The notes under the pieces were generated by a model. It was given only the letters and a program-made list of their open reading frames with translations. It did no database searches and had not been told where the DNA came from. Below, in pieces: positions 39,969 to 48,695 of a stretch of DNA of 64,000 nt. The DNA is from RGIG3178 sp964533965 (GTDB taxonomy: Bacteria > Bacillota > Clostridia > Christensenellales > QAND01), in contig CAZHNN010000002.1 of NCBI GenBank assembly GCA_964533965.1, forward strand, positions 108,987-172,986. The letters are read 5' to 3'. Position 1 is the first letter of the stretch. Each line of letters starts with the position of its first letter. The position numbers and the translations under genes were made by a program.

Positions 39969-41483
39969 CTATTTCCTATAGCTCCCAATCGATCCGCTAT
40001 CCTTCAAAACGACGTCATGTGCGCCGCCCTCGACGATGCTGGTGGCGGAGACGAGCGTCAACCTTGCCTTTTGCTGCAGCTCGGGAACGGTTACAGCCCC
40101 GCAGTTGCACATCGTAGAGCGCACTTTGCCCAGCGTAAGCCCAACGTTGTCCTTGAGGCTTCCGGCATAGGGCACATAGGAATCCACGCCTTCTTCAAAC
40201 GAAAGACCCTGTGACCCGCCCAGGTCATATCGCTGCCAGTTGCGTGCGCGGTTACTGCCTTCGCCCCAGTATTCCTTCATATAGCTGCCGTTGATGACCA
40301 CCCTATTTGTCGGGCTCTCGTCAAAACGGGCAAAATAGCGGCCCAGCATCAGGAAATCCGCACCCATCGCCAGCGCCAGCGTCACATGGTGGTCGTGCAC
40401 GATGCCGCCGTCGGAGCAAACCGGGATATAGACACCCGTCTGTTCGTAGTAGAGATTTCTTGCCTGGCATACGTCGATCAACGCCGTGGCTTGTCCACGC
40501 CCGATGCCCTTCTGCTCGCGCGTGATGCAGATGGACCCTCCACCGATGCCGACTTTCACAAAATCCGCGCCGGCGTTTGCCAAAAATCGGAATCCCTCGC
40601 CGTCCACCACGTTTCCAGCGCCGCATTTTACGCTATCGCCGTACTTCTCGCGGATGAATGCAAGCGTTTGTTGCTGCCATTCGGAAAACCCTTCGGAGGA
40701 ATCTATGCAGAGCACATCCGCTCCCGCTTCGACCAGCGCGGGCACACGGTCTTTGTAATCGCGCGTGTTGATGCCTGCGCCAACGACATACCGTTTCTGC
40801 TCGTCCAGAAGTTCAAGCGGGTTGCTCTTATGCGATTCATAGTCCTTGCGAAACACGAGATATAAGAGGTTGCCATCGTCGTCCACGATGGGCAGCGTGT
40901 TTAGCTTGTGATCCCAGATGATGTCGTTTGCCCGGCTCAGCGTGGTGTTCTTGGGCGCATAGATTAAATCCTTGAGCGGCGTCATGAATTCCGAGACCTT
41001 CGTGTCCAATGACATGCGGCTAACACGGTAATCGCGGCTTGTAACGATGCCCAGCAGCTTGCCGTTTGTACTGGCGTCGGATGTCACTGGCACCGTGCTG
41101 TGCCCGGTCTTATCCTTGAGCTTGAGGACGTCCTGCAACGTCATATCCGGGCTCACGTTGGAATCCGACACCACGAACCCCGCCTTGTACGCCTTGGCAC
41201 GGGCCACCATCGCAGCCTGGCTCTGAATGCTCTGCGAACAATAGATGAACGCGATGCCGCCCTCCTTAGCAAGCGACACCGCCATCTTTTCGTCCGAAAC
41301 GGACTGCATGATGGCGGAGGTGAGAGGTATATTCATATGAAGCGCCGCTTCTTCGCCTTTTTTATATTTCACGACAGACGTGCGCAAACTTACGTTGGAC
41401 GGTATGCATTTCGCCGAGGAGTACCCCGGGATCAACAGGTATTCGTTGAAGGTTCTCGAAGGTTCATCAAAATAGTACGCCAT
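39969..41483 (-). CDS. guaB: IMP dehydrogenase, Tritrichomonas-type
   Basis: 504 residues. It oxidises IMP to XMP, the committed step to GTP. Catalytic Cys319 is in GGGSICITREQ; CBS domains lie at about 105-220; the mobile flap carries RARNWQRYD. The N-terminus (EPSRTFNEYLLIPG), the CITREQKGIGRGQ stretch and SYVPYAGSLKDNV match the well-studied enzyme of the protozoan Tritrichomonas foetus much better than the usual bacterial form. The promoter candidate is TTGTGC/TACAAT at 41579-41551. It is transcribed alone. Confidence 0.95.
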   Translation of the reverse strand: MAYYFDEPSRTFNEYLLIPGYSSAKCIPSNVSLRTSVVKYKKGEEAALHMNIPLTSAIMQSVSDEKMAVSLAKEGGIAFIYCSQSIQSQAAMVARAKAYKAGFVVSDSNVSPDMTLQDVLKLKDKTGHSTVPVTSDASTNGKLLGIVTSRDYRVSRMSLDTKVSEFMTPLKDLIYAPKNTTLSRANDIIWDHKLNTLPIVDDDGNLLYLVFRKDYESHKSNPLELLDEQKRYVVGAGINTRDYKDRVPALVEAGADVLCIDSSEGFSEWQQQTLAFIREKYGDSVKCGAGNVVDGEGFRFLANAGADFVKVGIGGGSICITREQKGIGRGQATALIDVCQARNLYYEQTGVYIPVCSDGGIVHDHHVTLALAMGADFLMLGRYFARFDESPTNRVVINGSYMKEYWGEGSNRARNWQRYDLGGSQGLSFEEGVDSYVPYAGSLKDNVGLTLGKVRSTMCNCGAVTVPELQQKARLTLVSATSIVEGGAHDVVLKDSGSIGSYRK

Positions 41484-41550
41484 CGTCTTCTCTCCTTTGT
41501 CCCTCGGTTATCTAAACAGGCCTTTTGAACGATCCCTTTGTATTCTGACC

Positions 41551-41579
41551 ATTGTAGCGGCGTAAAACCAAAAGCACAA
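41551..41579 (-). promoter_or_regulatory. Candidate guaB promoter
   Basis: On the minus strand TTGTGC (41579-41574), 17-base spacer, TACAAT (41556-41551). It partly overlaps the glmM terminator stem. Confidence 0.4.
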
Positions 41580-41605
41580 GGGAACAAATGTTCCTTTGTG
41601 CTTTT
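41571..41605 (-). terminator. Terminator of trxB-glmM
   Basis: AAAGCACAA and TTGTGCTTT outer arms with GGAAC/GTTCC inner arms. T residues follow on the plus side and, more weakly, on the minus side. Confidence 0.65.
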
Positions 41606-41650
41606 TATTTTATATATCTCTTTTGCTATTGCAACTGGCTTTTCTCTTCG

Positions 41651-42979
41651 CTACGCTCCGATAAACTGCTCCATCAGCCGGCGCAGTTCATCCGCTTCCT
41701 GTTCCATCTTTTCAAGATCGGGGCCTTCGATCATGATGCGGATCAGGTGTTCCGTGCCGCTGGGTCTAATCAACACCCTTCCGCAATCGGCGTACGCTTC
41801 CTGCAACGCATTTACCGCATCTGCAATTTCGACGTATTTCTGCTTGCAATCCGCTTTTACCTTTGCGCCGGTGAGCACCTGCGGCAGTATGCGGATGTTT
41901 TTACGAAGTTCCGAGAGCGGCATGCGCGCCTTCTGCAGTACACCAAGAAATGCGATGGCGGTCTGCATACCGTCACCCGTGGTGGATCTGTCCGGCAGAA
42001 GCACATGGCCACTCTGCTCGCCACCCAAATTGTAGTCGCCTTCTTGCATTGCCTCGTGGACATACCTGTCGCCTACGGCTGTCTTGACCAGATGAATGCT
42101 GTGCGGGCGCAAGGACAGTTCCAAGCCCATGTTGCTCATCTGCGTGACGACGACGCAGTCCTTTTTAAGTTTTCCTTCCTCTTTCATCGACAAGGCCAAA
42201 AGCCCTATGATGACGTCACCGTCGACCAGCTCTCCCTTTTCATCGCAGGCGATGAGCCTGTCGGCGTCGCCGTCAAAGGCAAGGCCTATGTCCGCGCCCA
42301 ATTCCACAACGGCCTTCTGCAGGCTCTTGGGATGGGTGGATCCGCAATGCTCGTTGATATTCAGCCCGTTTGGTTCACAATGCATTTCATGGACGGTTAC
42401 GCCCAGTCTGTTGAACAATGCGGGAGCGATGTGAGAGCTTGCGCCATTGGCGCAGTCCAACACGACGGTCATGCCGATGAGCGGACGTTCCACCTGGCTG
42501 AACAGAAAATCCATGTACATGCTCTCCGCACCGTCGATGCGAAGATGCCTGCCGACGTTGGGGTTTCTCTTCTGCCCCTCGTTGACCAACAGTGCCTCAA
42601 TCTCATCTTCCAGTGCGTCCGGAAGCTTTTCTCCGTTTGAATCGAAGAACTTGATGCCATTGTACACAACGGGATTGTGCGAAGCGGAGATGACCACACC
42701 CGCGTCATATTGAAGCTGCCGCACAAGATAGGCAATGCCCGGTGTCGGCAACACGCCCACGGATACGGCATTGGCTCCGGCGGAAAGGATGCCCGCGATC
42801 AAAGCGCTCTCCAGCATATCGCCTGAAATGCGCGTATCCATTCCGATCAAAATCCGTGGCTGAGCGCTGTTGCGGCAGATCACAAGGGCAGAGGCCCTGC
42901 CCAAGGCAAATGCCAATTCTCCAGTCAATTCCACGTTCGCGATACCGCGTACGCCATCGGTTCCAAACAATGAACCCAT
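41651..42979 (-). CDS. glmM: Phosphoglucosamine mutase
   Basis: 442 residues. It converts glucosamine 6-phosphate to glucosamine 1-phosphate for peptidoglycan precursor synthesis. The phospho-serine is Ser100 in VISASHNPVVYNGIKFF; the metal loop is LAFDGDADR (about 240-248); the sugar loop and the C-terminal RPSGTEHLIRIM phosphate-binding segment are present. The start follows GGAGGGG; it is 14 bases downstream of trxB and likely co-transcribed. Confidence 0.97.
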   Translation of the reverse strand: MGSLFGTDGVRGIANVELTGELAFALGRASALVICRNSAQPRILIGMDTRISGDMLESALIAGILSAGANAVSVGVLPTPGIAYLVRQLQYDAGVVISASHNPVVYNGIKFFDSNGEKLPDALEDEIEALLVNEGQKRNPNVGRHLRIDGAESMYMDFLFSQVERPLIGMTVVLDCANGASSHIAPALFNRLGVTVHEMHCEPNGLNINEHCGSTHPKSLQKAVVELGADIGLAFDGDADRLIACDEKGELVDGDVIIGLLALSMKEEGKLKKDCVVVTQMSNMGLELSLRPHSIHLVKTAVGDRYVHEAMQEGDYNLGGEQSGHVLLPDRSTTGDGMQTAIAFLGVLQKARMPLSELRKNIRILPQVLTGAKVKADCKQKYVEIADAVNALQEAYADCGRVLIRPSGTEHLIRIMIEGPDLEKMEQEADELRRLMEQFIGA

Positions 42980-42993
42980 CGGTTACCCCTCCA

Positions 42994-43911
42994 TTATTTA
43001 GGCTGTGCAATGCTTTCCTTTAATTCGGATGCGGCAATCGCACCGTCCGCACAGGCGGTTATGATTTGCCGGAGCCGCTTGCTGCGGATGTCTCCCGCCG
43101 CATAGACCCCGTTTAGGTTCGTCTGCATCGTTTCCGGATCGGTGAGGATATATCCGTTATCATCCAGGTTGACTTGGCCATAGACGATCTCGCTCTGCGG
43201 CATAAAGCCGATGGCGAGAAACACTGCGTCACACGGTATCGTCATCTGCGCCTTATCCGCAGTGCTCTGCAACAAAACGCCTTCCACACGTTCCTGCCCC
43301 AGAATGCGGACCACGACGTTCTCCATTGCAAGCTCTATGTTCGGGATGCCATACAGCCTATCGACCACCGTTTGCGCGGCGCGGAACTGATTTCTCCTGT
43401 GAATGATCGTCACCTTTTTGCAGATCTGGCTTAAATACAACGCTTCGGTCACGGCGGCGTCGCCGCCACCTACAACGACAACCTCCCGGTTCCGGAAGAA
43501 AAATCCGTCGCATGTCGCGCAGTAGCTAACACCCATACCCTTGAGTTCCTCTTCGCCGGGTACATTGAGCTTTTGCGGCTGCCCACCCATGCATAATATG
43601 ACGCCTTTGCATTCGATGGTTCGTGAATCTGTTCGAACCGTCTTTACATCGGCTTTAAGGTTCAGTTCCAAAACCTGCTCAGTTATGATTTCAACGCCAT
43701 GGCTTTTCGTCTGCTTGAGCATGCGCTCCATCAGCTCAAATCCGCCGATCCCGTCGTCAAACCCAGGATAGTTCTCCACAAGGTGCGCTGTCGCCGCATT
43801 GCCGCCCGGCACCTTGTCCTCCACTACGATGACAGAAAGGCCCGACCGCGCGGCATAGACTGCCGCCGTCAATCCGGCAGGTCCCGCCCCCAAAACAACA
43901 ACGTCTACCAT
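42994..43911 (-). CDS. trxB: Thioredoxin reductase
   Basis: 305 residues. FAD-binding GAGPAGLTAAVYAARSG at the N-terminus, redox pair Cys131-Ala-Thr-Cys134 in VSYCATCDG, NADPH-binding VVVGGGDAAVTEALYL, and the C-terminal GVYAAGD. It reduces thioredoxin with NADPH. The start at 43911 follows GGGGGG. Confidence 0.95.
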   Translation of the reverse strand: MVDVVVLGAGPAGLTAAVYAARSGLSVIVVEDKVPGGNAATAHLVENYPGFDDGIGGFELMERMLKQTKSHGVEIITEQVLELNLKADVKTVRTDSRTIECKGVILCMGGQPQKLNVPGEEELKGMGVSYCATCDGFFFRNREVVVVGGGDAAVTEALYLSQICKKVTIIHRRNQFRAAQTVVDRLYGIPNIELAMENVVVRILGQERVEGVLLQSTADKAQMTIPCDAVFLAIGFMPQSEIVYGQVNLDDNGYILTDPETMQTNLNGVYAAGDIRSKRLRQIITACADGAIAASELKESIAQPK

Positions 43912-44255
43912 TTCGTTTCCCCCCTGCACAAACCAACTTACAACAATGGTATTATAAGCCTTATCGTTAACGAATTTATACCAAGTTTAATCCTTTTCGG
44001 CATTTTTCACGACACAAACAGCAAAATGTGGCAATAGAATGCAATTGGTTTTACTCGCTGTGATAATGGCCTGTGATAGATTCACATGCCATATTATCGT
44101 ATAATCATGGCATCAGCACGTCAACCCTGTTTCATTCTTTGAAGCAGTATGTTTTTCCTCTTGACAAACCGCACACGGTTTTCAAGCTATTTATTTCTGT
44201 TTCCGGTAAAAAAGGACCGCTGAATTCCAGCGGTCCTTCAATTTCCCTGCAACGG
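43912..44255. other. Intergenic region between trxB and rpsI
   Basis: 344 bases with a TATAAT on the minus strand (43956-43951) upstream of trxB, without a clear -35 box. The terminator of the ribosomal pair is at 44207-44238. No gene seen. Confidence 0.55.
44207..44238 (-). terminator. Terminator of rplM-rpsI
   Basis: AAGGACCGCTG (44212-44222), loop AATTC, CAGCGGTCCTT (44228-44238). Read on the minus strand, it is followed by seven T residues. Confidence 0.9.
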
Positions 44256-44651
44256 TTAGCGTTTGCTGAACTGCGGTGCTCTACGGGCTGCTTTCAAGCC
44301 GTACTTCTTGCGTTCCTTCATGCGCGGATCGCGGGTCAAGTAGCCCGCTTTCTTCAGCATAGTGCGGAACGTTTCGTCTGCCTGCAACAGCGCGCGGGCT
44401 ATGCCATGGCGGATGGCGCCGGCCTGGCCGGTCGTACCGCCGCCCTGAACGTTGACGAACACGTCATATTTGCCGTCCAGTTCCAACAGCGCCAACGGCG
44501 CCTTGGCTTCCATGATTAGCGTTTCAAGGCCGAAATACTCATCCAACGGGCGCTTGTTGATGATAAACGCACCGTTGCCTGCAATCAAACGTACGCGGGC
44601 CACGCTCTTCTTGCGCCGGCCAACTCCGAGATATTGCGCTTTTGCTGCCAT
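44256..44651 (-). CDS. rpsI: Ribosomal protein S9
   Basis: 131 residues. GRRKKSVARVRLIAGNGAFI at the N-terminus and the basic tail ending FSKR, whose last residues reach the P-site tRNA. It follows rplM by 15 bases, the universal pairing. Confidence 0.98.
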   Translation of the reverse strand: MAAKAQYLGVGRRKKSVARVRLIAGNGAFIINKRPLDEYFGLETLIMEAKAPLALLELDGKYDVFVNVQGGGTTGQAGAIRHGIARALLQADETFRTMLKKAGYLTRDPRMKERKKYGLKAARRAPQFSKR

Positions 44652-44666
44652 CGTTGTGCGTCCTCC

Positions 44667-45092
44667 TTACATTTCAAGCGGTTCGGGCATCTGTGCGCTG
44701 TGCTGATGCTCCGGTCCCGTGTAGACCTTGAGTTTTCTGAACATTTCGCGGCCGATCGCGTTCTTGGGCAGCATGCCCTTGACGGCGAGTTCAAACGCGA
44801 ATGCGGGCTTTTTCTGCATGAGCTCACGGTAGGAAGTTTCCTTTAAACCGCCCGGATAGCCGGTGTGGTGACGGTAGGTCTTATTGTCCAGTTTATGGCC
44901 GGTAAAGACCACTTTGTCTATGTTAACCACGATCACATGATCGCCCAAACAAACATGTGGCGTAAAATCAGGCCTATGCTTTCCACGAAGGATATAGGCA
45001 ACACGGCTTGCCAGACGCCCGAAGGTCTGCCCTTGTGCGTCCAAGACATACCATTTGCCGGAAGCATTGCCGCTTGGCATATAGGTTTTCAT
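44667..45092 (-). CDS. rplM: Ribosomal protein L13
   Basis: 141 residues. WYVLDAQGQTFGRLASRVAYIL and the MLPKNAIGREMFRKLKVY segment are typical. It is an early-assembly 50S protein. GGAGG precedes the ATG. Transcription likely starts from the promoter at 45204-45232, giving a leader of about 105 bases with a GCAAAAA/TTTTTGC hairpin (45113-45142). Confidence 0.98.
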   Translation of the reverse strand: MKTYMPSGNASGKWYVLDAQGQTFGRLASRVAYILRGKHRPDFTPHVCLGDHVIVVNIDKVVFTGHKLDNKTYRHHTGYPGGLKETSYRELMQKKPAFAFELAVKGMLPKNAIGREMFRKLKVYTGPEHQHSAQMPEPLEM

Positions 45093-45203
45093 CGGATGTG
45101 TCCTCCCAAAATTGCAAAAAGCAGGTGAGCAGTCCGTTTTTGCATCGAAAATCGCTTTTGGTTCCCGTTTTGCTCCGGGGCAGGGACAAAATGGGACTTA
45201 TAT
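45093..45203 (-). promoter_or_regulatory. Leader of rplM-rpsI mRNA
   Basis: On the minus strand, GCAAAAA and TTTTTGC flank a 16-base loop at 45113-45142, shortly before the GGAGG of rplM. This may be the L13 leader known in some Gram-positives; I could not confirm its consensus. Confidence 0.35.
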
Positions 45204-45232
45204 ATTTTATCTAATAGCCCCAAACCTGTCAA
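45204..45232 (-). promoter_or_regulatory. Promoter of rplM-rpsI
   Basis: On the minus strand TTGACA (45232-45227), 17-base spacer, TAAAAT (45209-45204). The -35 box lies in the first unit of the tandem repeat at 45222-45388. Confidence 0.7.
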
Positions 45233-45388
45233 TAAGTATTTACTATCTAAAGAACTTTTACCATCTGGCAGGTTTTTACCTATCAAGATGCTTTTACTGT
45301 CTGACAGGTTTTAACCTGTCAACAGGTTTTTACCTATCAGGCAGATTTATACCATCTGACAGGTTTTGACCTGTCAAGCGGGATTTTC
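45222..45388. repeat. Degenerate 18-bp tandem repeat array
   Basis: About nine units of 18-19 bases, consensus near ACCTRTCWGRCAGGTTTT. The best units are ACCATCTGGCAGGTTTTT, ACTGTCTGACAGGTTTTA and ACCTGTCAACAGGTTTTT. Adjacent units create palindromes such as TGACAGGTTTTAACCTGTCA (45302-45321, perfect). Many units contain TGTCAA, so TTGACA on the minus strand. The array fills the space between truA and the rplM promoter. There are no unique spacers, so it is not CRISPR. Confidence 0.8.
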
Positions 45389-45400
45389 TTTTCTTTCTCT

Positions 45401-46186
45401 TTAGAGTTCTCCGCTTAGCAGCGTTTCAAACAGACGCATATCGCTCTCGTGCTCCCCATAGAACACATGCATGAGCATCAAACCCTGCGGCGGCGCAGTA
45501 AGTCCTCCGCAAAGCCTGTCCTTTTGCTCGATCATGCCGGAAAATGCGTTTGTTTCGAGCTTTCCGCGCCCGATATCGATGAGCGTTCCCGCGATGATGC
45601 GCACCATGTTATACAAAAATCCGTCACCGAGCACATCGAGTATGATCCTATCGCCCAACTTTGTCAGCTTAGCTTCAAAGATGGTGCGAACGGTGCTCTT
45701 CACCTTGCTGCCAGACGCCGCGAACGCCGCGAAATCGTGTTTTCCCAACAGCGGTGAAAGCGCGTGCTGCATTCTGCTAAAATCAAGCCTGTAGGGGATA
45801 TGGCAGGTCGTGCGGCGGTAAATCGCACTTCCCTGCGGGTGGTGAAGAATCGTGTAGCGGTACCATTTCTTCTTCGCATCAAAACGGGCGTGAAAGCCGT
45901 CGCTGGCCTGTTCACTTTTCTTGATGCGAATGTCTCTGGGAAGCAAAAAATTCAGCGCGTAACTGATGCGTTCGGGTGGAATACGCGTGTTAACATCGAA
46001 GTGGCAGGTCATGCAAAGCGCATGGACGCCCGCATCCGTCCTGCCCGAACCGTGCACCGTAACTTCCTGGCCCGTAAGCTCGTGGATGGCCTCTTCGACC
46101 TTCTGCTGCACGGAAGGCTCTTGTTTCTGGCGCTGCCAGCCTGCATAATCCGTCCCATCGAACTCAACGTCCATGCGGATGCGCAT
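45401..46186 (-). CDS. truA: tRNA pseudouridine synthase A
   Basis: 261 residues. It makes pseudouridine at tRNA positions 38-40. The catalytic Asp is in GSGRTDAGVHAL; QVERARxF-type segments and FLYNMVRIIAGTLIDIG follow as expected. The ATG at 46186 overlaps the ecfT stop, with a GGGGGG site inside ecfT, so the genes are translationally coupled. Confidence 0.96.
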   Translation of the reverse strand: MRIRMDVEFDGTDYAGWQRQKQEPSVQQKVEEAIHELTGQEVTVHGSGRTDAGVHALCMTCHFDVNTRIPPERISYALNFLLPRDIRIKKSEQASDGFHARFDAKKKWYRYTILHHPQGSAIYRRTTCHIPYRLDFSRMQHALSPLLGKHDFAAFAASGSKVKSTVRTIFEAKLTKLGDRIILDVLGDGFLYNMVRIIAGTLIDIGRGKLETNAFSGMIEQKDRLCGGLTAPPQGLMLMHVFYGEHESDMRLFETLLSGEL

Positions 46187-46983
46187 CACAGCCCCCCCAC
46201 GGTGGCCAATGCATAGCAAGCCGCCATCAGCAGCATTGCCCAATAGTCCCTGCCTGCGGATTTGAGCACCTTGAGTTTCGTGCGCCCCTCGCCGCCGTGA
46301 TAGCATCTGGCTTCCATTGCTACCGCCAATTCCTCCGCACGCCTGAATGCGCTGATAAAAAGCGGCACCAAAAGCGGCACAAGGCTCATCGCGCGTTTGA
46401 TGGGCCCGCCGGTATCAAAGTCGGCGCCCCTGGCTGCCTGTGCCAGGCGTATGCGGTTGGCCTCTTCGGAGAGCGTCGGAATGAATCGCAACGCTATCGT
46501 CATCATCATCGCAAGTTCATGCGCCGGAAATCCCAGCTTGCTAAACGGCCGAAGCAGCGCCTCAAGACCATCGGTAAGCTGCAAAGGGGAGGTTGTCAAT
46601 GTTAATAGTGACGTTCCCGCCACCAACATAGAAAGCCTGATGGCAAGCATGATTGCGGTTCGAAGCCCCATCGATGTGATCGAGAAGATCCAGAAAGATA
46701 CCAGGACGGGTCCGCCGCGCGTTAAGAACAGGTTGAGTATAAATGTGAATATCAGTATAAACAGCAACGGTCTTAGCCCGCGCAGCAACACGCGCACCGG
46801 GACATGGGACAGCGATGTTGCCAATACGATCAGCGCAAACATCATGCCATAACCTAAAGCGGTGTCCACCAAAAACGCGAGCACGATGAAGAGCATCGAC
46901 AGCATGATCTTAAAGCGCGGATCCAGTCTGTGGATCACGCTTTCGGCAGGGTAATACTGGCCCAGCGCCAAGTCTTTAAACAT
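46186..46983 (-). CDS. ecfT: ECF transporter transmembrane subunit EcfT
   Basis: 265 residues with about five membrane helices and the two cytoplasmic coupling motifs, AARGADFD and the EARCYHGG stretch, which contact the two ATPases. It serves many S components, probably including BioY at 285-839. It overlaps ecfA2 by eight bases. Confidence 0.95.
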   Translation of the reverse strand: MFKDLALGQYYPAESVIHRLDPRFKIMLSMLFIVLAFLVDTALGYGMMFALIVLATSLSHVPVRVLLRGLRPLLFILIFTFILNLFLTRGGPVLVSFWIFSITSMGLRTAIMLAIRLSMLVAGTSLLTLTTSPLQLTDGLEALLRPFSKLGFPAHELAMMMTIALRFIPTLSEEANRIRLAQAARGADFDTGGPIKRAMSLVPLLVPLFISAFRRAEELAVAMEARCYHGGEGRTKLKVLKSAGRDYWAMLLMAACYALATVGGL

Positions 46984-47836
46984 TGCCCCGCCTCCTTTTC
47001 AAAGCCTGGGCGATGCTCAATGCCATCCCCTGCGGCGTTGCGTCAAACTCCAAGTCAAAGCCTTGTTCACTGAGTTCCGAATGCAACTGCGACATCACGG
47101 GCATGCCAAGGCCGATGCCAAACAGGTATTCCGCATTGGAGAAAACCTCCTGCGGCGTTCCGGCTTTGACGATTTCACCTTCATGGAGGATCAGCACCCG
47201 CTGTGCGCACACCGCGATATCGTCCATCGCATGGGATACCATCACGACGGCTATTCCCGTCTCCTTATGCAATCTTTGGATACGGTTCAACAATAGACGT
47301 CTGCCCTCGGGATCAAGTCCAGCTGCCGGTTCGTCCAAGACCAGATACTTCGGCTGCATCGCCAAAACACCGGCGATCGCGACTCTACGCTTCTGCCCGC
47401 CCGATAGCTCAAACGGGCTGCGCTTGGCATACTCGTCGTATTCGAGGTCCATCTGCTCCATCGCGTGCAGCACGCGTTCATGCTGCTCCTTTTCGTCAAA
47501 TCCCATGTTCTTGGGTCCAAAGGCGATATCCTTTTCCACCGTCTCCTCAAAGAGCTGGTATTCGGGATATTGGAACACCATGCCGACGGTGGTGCGCACT
47601 TTCTTTTTGGGGTAATCGCCAGATAGCCGGATGCCGTCCACCGTGATTTCCCCACGTTGGGCCGGGATCAGGCCGTTGAGATGCTGCACCAGCGTGCTTT
47701 TTCCGCTTCCTGTCTGGCCGATGATGCCGATAAATTCGCCTTCTTTGACCTCAAAGCTGATGTCAGAAAGCGCCTCCGTCTCCATCGGCGTATTGGGAGC
47801 ATAAGTATGAAAGAGATGCTCTACCGTAATTGACAT
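46976..47836 (-). CDS. ecfA2: ECF transporter ATPase EcfA2
   Basis: 286 residues. Walker A GQTGSGKST, Q-loop MVFQYPEYQLFEETV, signature LSGGQKRRVAIAGVLAM, Walker B YLVLDEPAAGLD. This is the second of the two ATPases of the ECF module. The start at 47836 lies inside the 3' end of ecfA1; the longer ATG 47863 start lacks a site. Confidence 0.95.
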   Translation of the reverse strand: MSITVEHLFHTYAPNTPMETEALSDISFEVKEGEFIGIIGQTGSGKSTLVQHLNGLIPAQRGEITVDGIRLSGDYPKKKVRTTVGMVFQYPEYQLFEETVEKDIAFGPKNMGFDEKEQHERVLHAMEQMDLEYDEYAKRSPFELSGGQKRRVAIAGVLAMQPKYLVLDEPAAGLDPEGRRLLLNRIQRLHKETGIAVVMVSHAMDDIAVCAQRVLILHEGEIVKAGTPQEVFSNAEYLFGIGLGMPVMSQLHSELSEQGFDLEFDATPQGMALSIAQALKRRRGNV

Positions 47837-48639
47837 AGCCTGTTCACCGTCTCTTCCATGCAAAGCCCTGCGCCTATGTCGATGCCTTGCAGCTTAAGCT
47901 CATGCGCAAGCGCCATCAACGGCGGCAATTCCATGCCAAGATCGATCAGCCGTTCCATGTGGTTAGAAAACACGTCCTGCGGCGTTCCGTCCAGCTCGAT
48001 GCGGCCGTCGTTTAGCACCACCAGGCGGTCCGCCCGCAGCGCTTCTTCCATGTTGTGCGTGATGTGCAATATCGTGATGCCCGCCCGATGCAACGCCTCC
48101 ATGGCGGAAAGGACCGCTTCGCGCCCGACAGGGTCAAGCATCGATGTGGACTCGTCAAAGACGATCAGTTTCGGCTGCATGGCCAAAACGCCCGCAATCG
48201 CAATGCGCTGCTTCTGTCCGCCCGAAAGCTGGTACGGCGCTCTAAGCCGGTATGCTTCCATGTCCACCGCCAAAAGAGAAAGATCTACGCGTTCGTTGAT
48301 TTCCTTCGTGGGAACTCCCAGGTTTTCAGGGCCAAACGCGACATCCTCCTCCACAACGGAGGCAACGATCTGGTTGTCGGGGTTTTGAAATACCATGCCG
48401 GCGCTTGCGCGGATCTTCAATGTCAAGTCATTGTCCTTCGTATCCATCGTAAAGGTATACACATTCCCTTCGTCCGGCCGAAGGAGCGCGTTGATATGTC
48501 GCGCCAGCGTGCTCTTGCCGCTGCCGTTGCGCCCTATGAGAGCTATGTATTCCCCTGCGTTGACAAACAAATCAAGCGCAGAGAGCGCCTGCCATTGCCC
48601 GAAGGCATAGCTGACGCTCGAGAAGCGAACCGCCTCCAT
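47821..48639 (-). CDS. ecfA1: ECF transporter ATPase EcfA1
   Basis: 272 residues. Walker A GRNGSGKST, Q-loop MVFQNPDNQIV, signature LSGGQKQRIAIAGVLAM, and Walker B LIVFDESTSMLD (Glu-Ser in place of Glu-Pro, as usual for EcfA1). It powers uptake of vitamins bound by S components. AGGAGGG precedes the ATG. It follows the rplQ terminator. Confidence 0.95.
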   Translation of the reverse strand: MEAVRFSSVSYAFGQWQALSALDLFVNAGEYIALIGRNGSGKSTLARHINALLRPDEGNVYTFTMDTKDNDLTLKIRASAGMVFQNPDNQIVASVVEEDVAFGPENLGVPTKEINERVDLSLLAVDMEAYRLRAPYQLSGGQKQRIAIAGVLAMQPKLIVFDESTSMLDPVGREAVLSAMEALHRAGITILHITHNMEEALRADRLVVLNDGRIELDGTPQDVFSNHMERLIDLGMELPPLMALAHELKLQGIDIGAGLCMEETVNRLCQLR

Positions 48640-48654
48640 TTTGCCCTCCTGCTT

Positions 48655-48680
48655 AGAGAAAAGGGAGCCGTTAGGCTCCC
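48655..48680 (-). terminator. Terminator of the alpha operon
   Basis: GGGAGCC (48663-48669), loop GTTA, GGCTCCC (48674-48680), followed on the minus strand by TTTTCTC. It ends the transcript after rplQ and may let part of it continue into ecfA1. Confidence 0.75.
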
Positions 48681-48695
48681 TGTGCGTTGAAATTC

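Noticed and set aside
45222..45388. Possible CRISPR array
   Set aside because: Units are contiguous and degenerate, with no unique spacers and no cas genes nearby.
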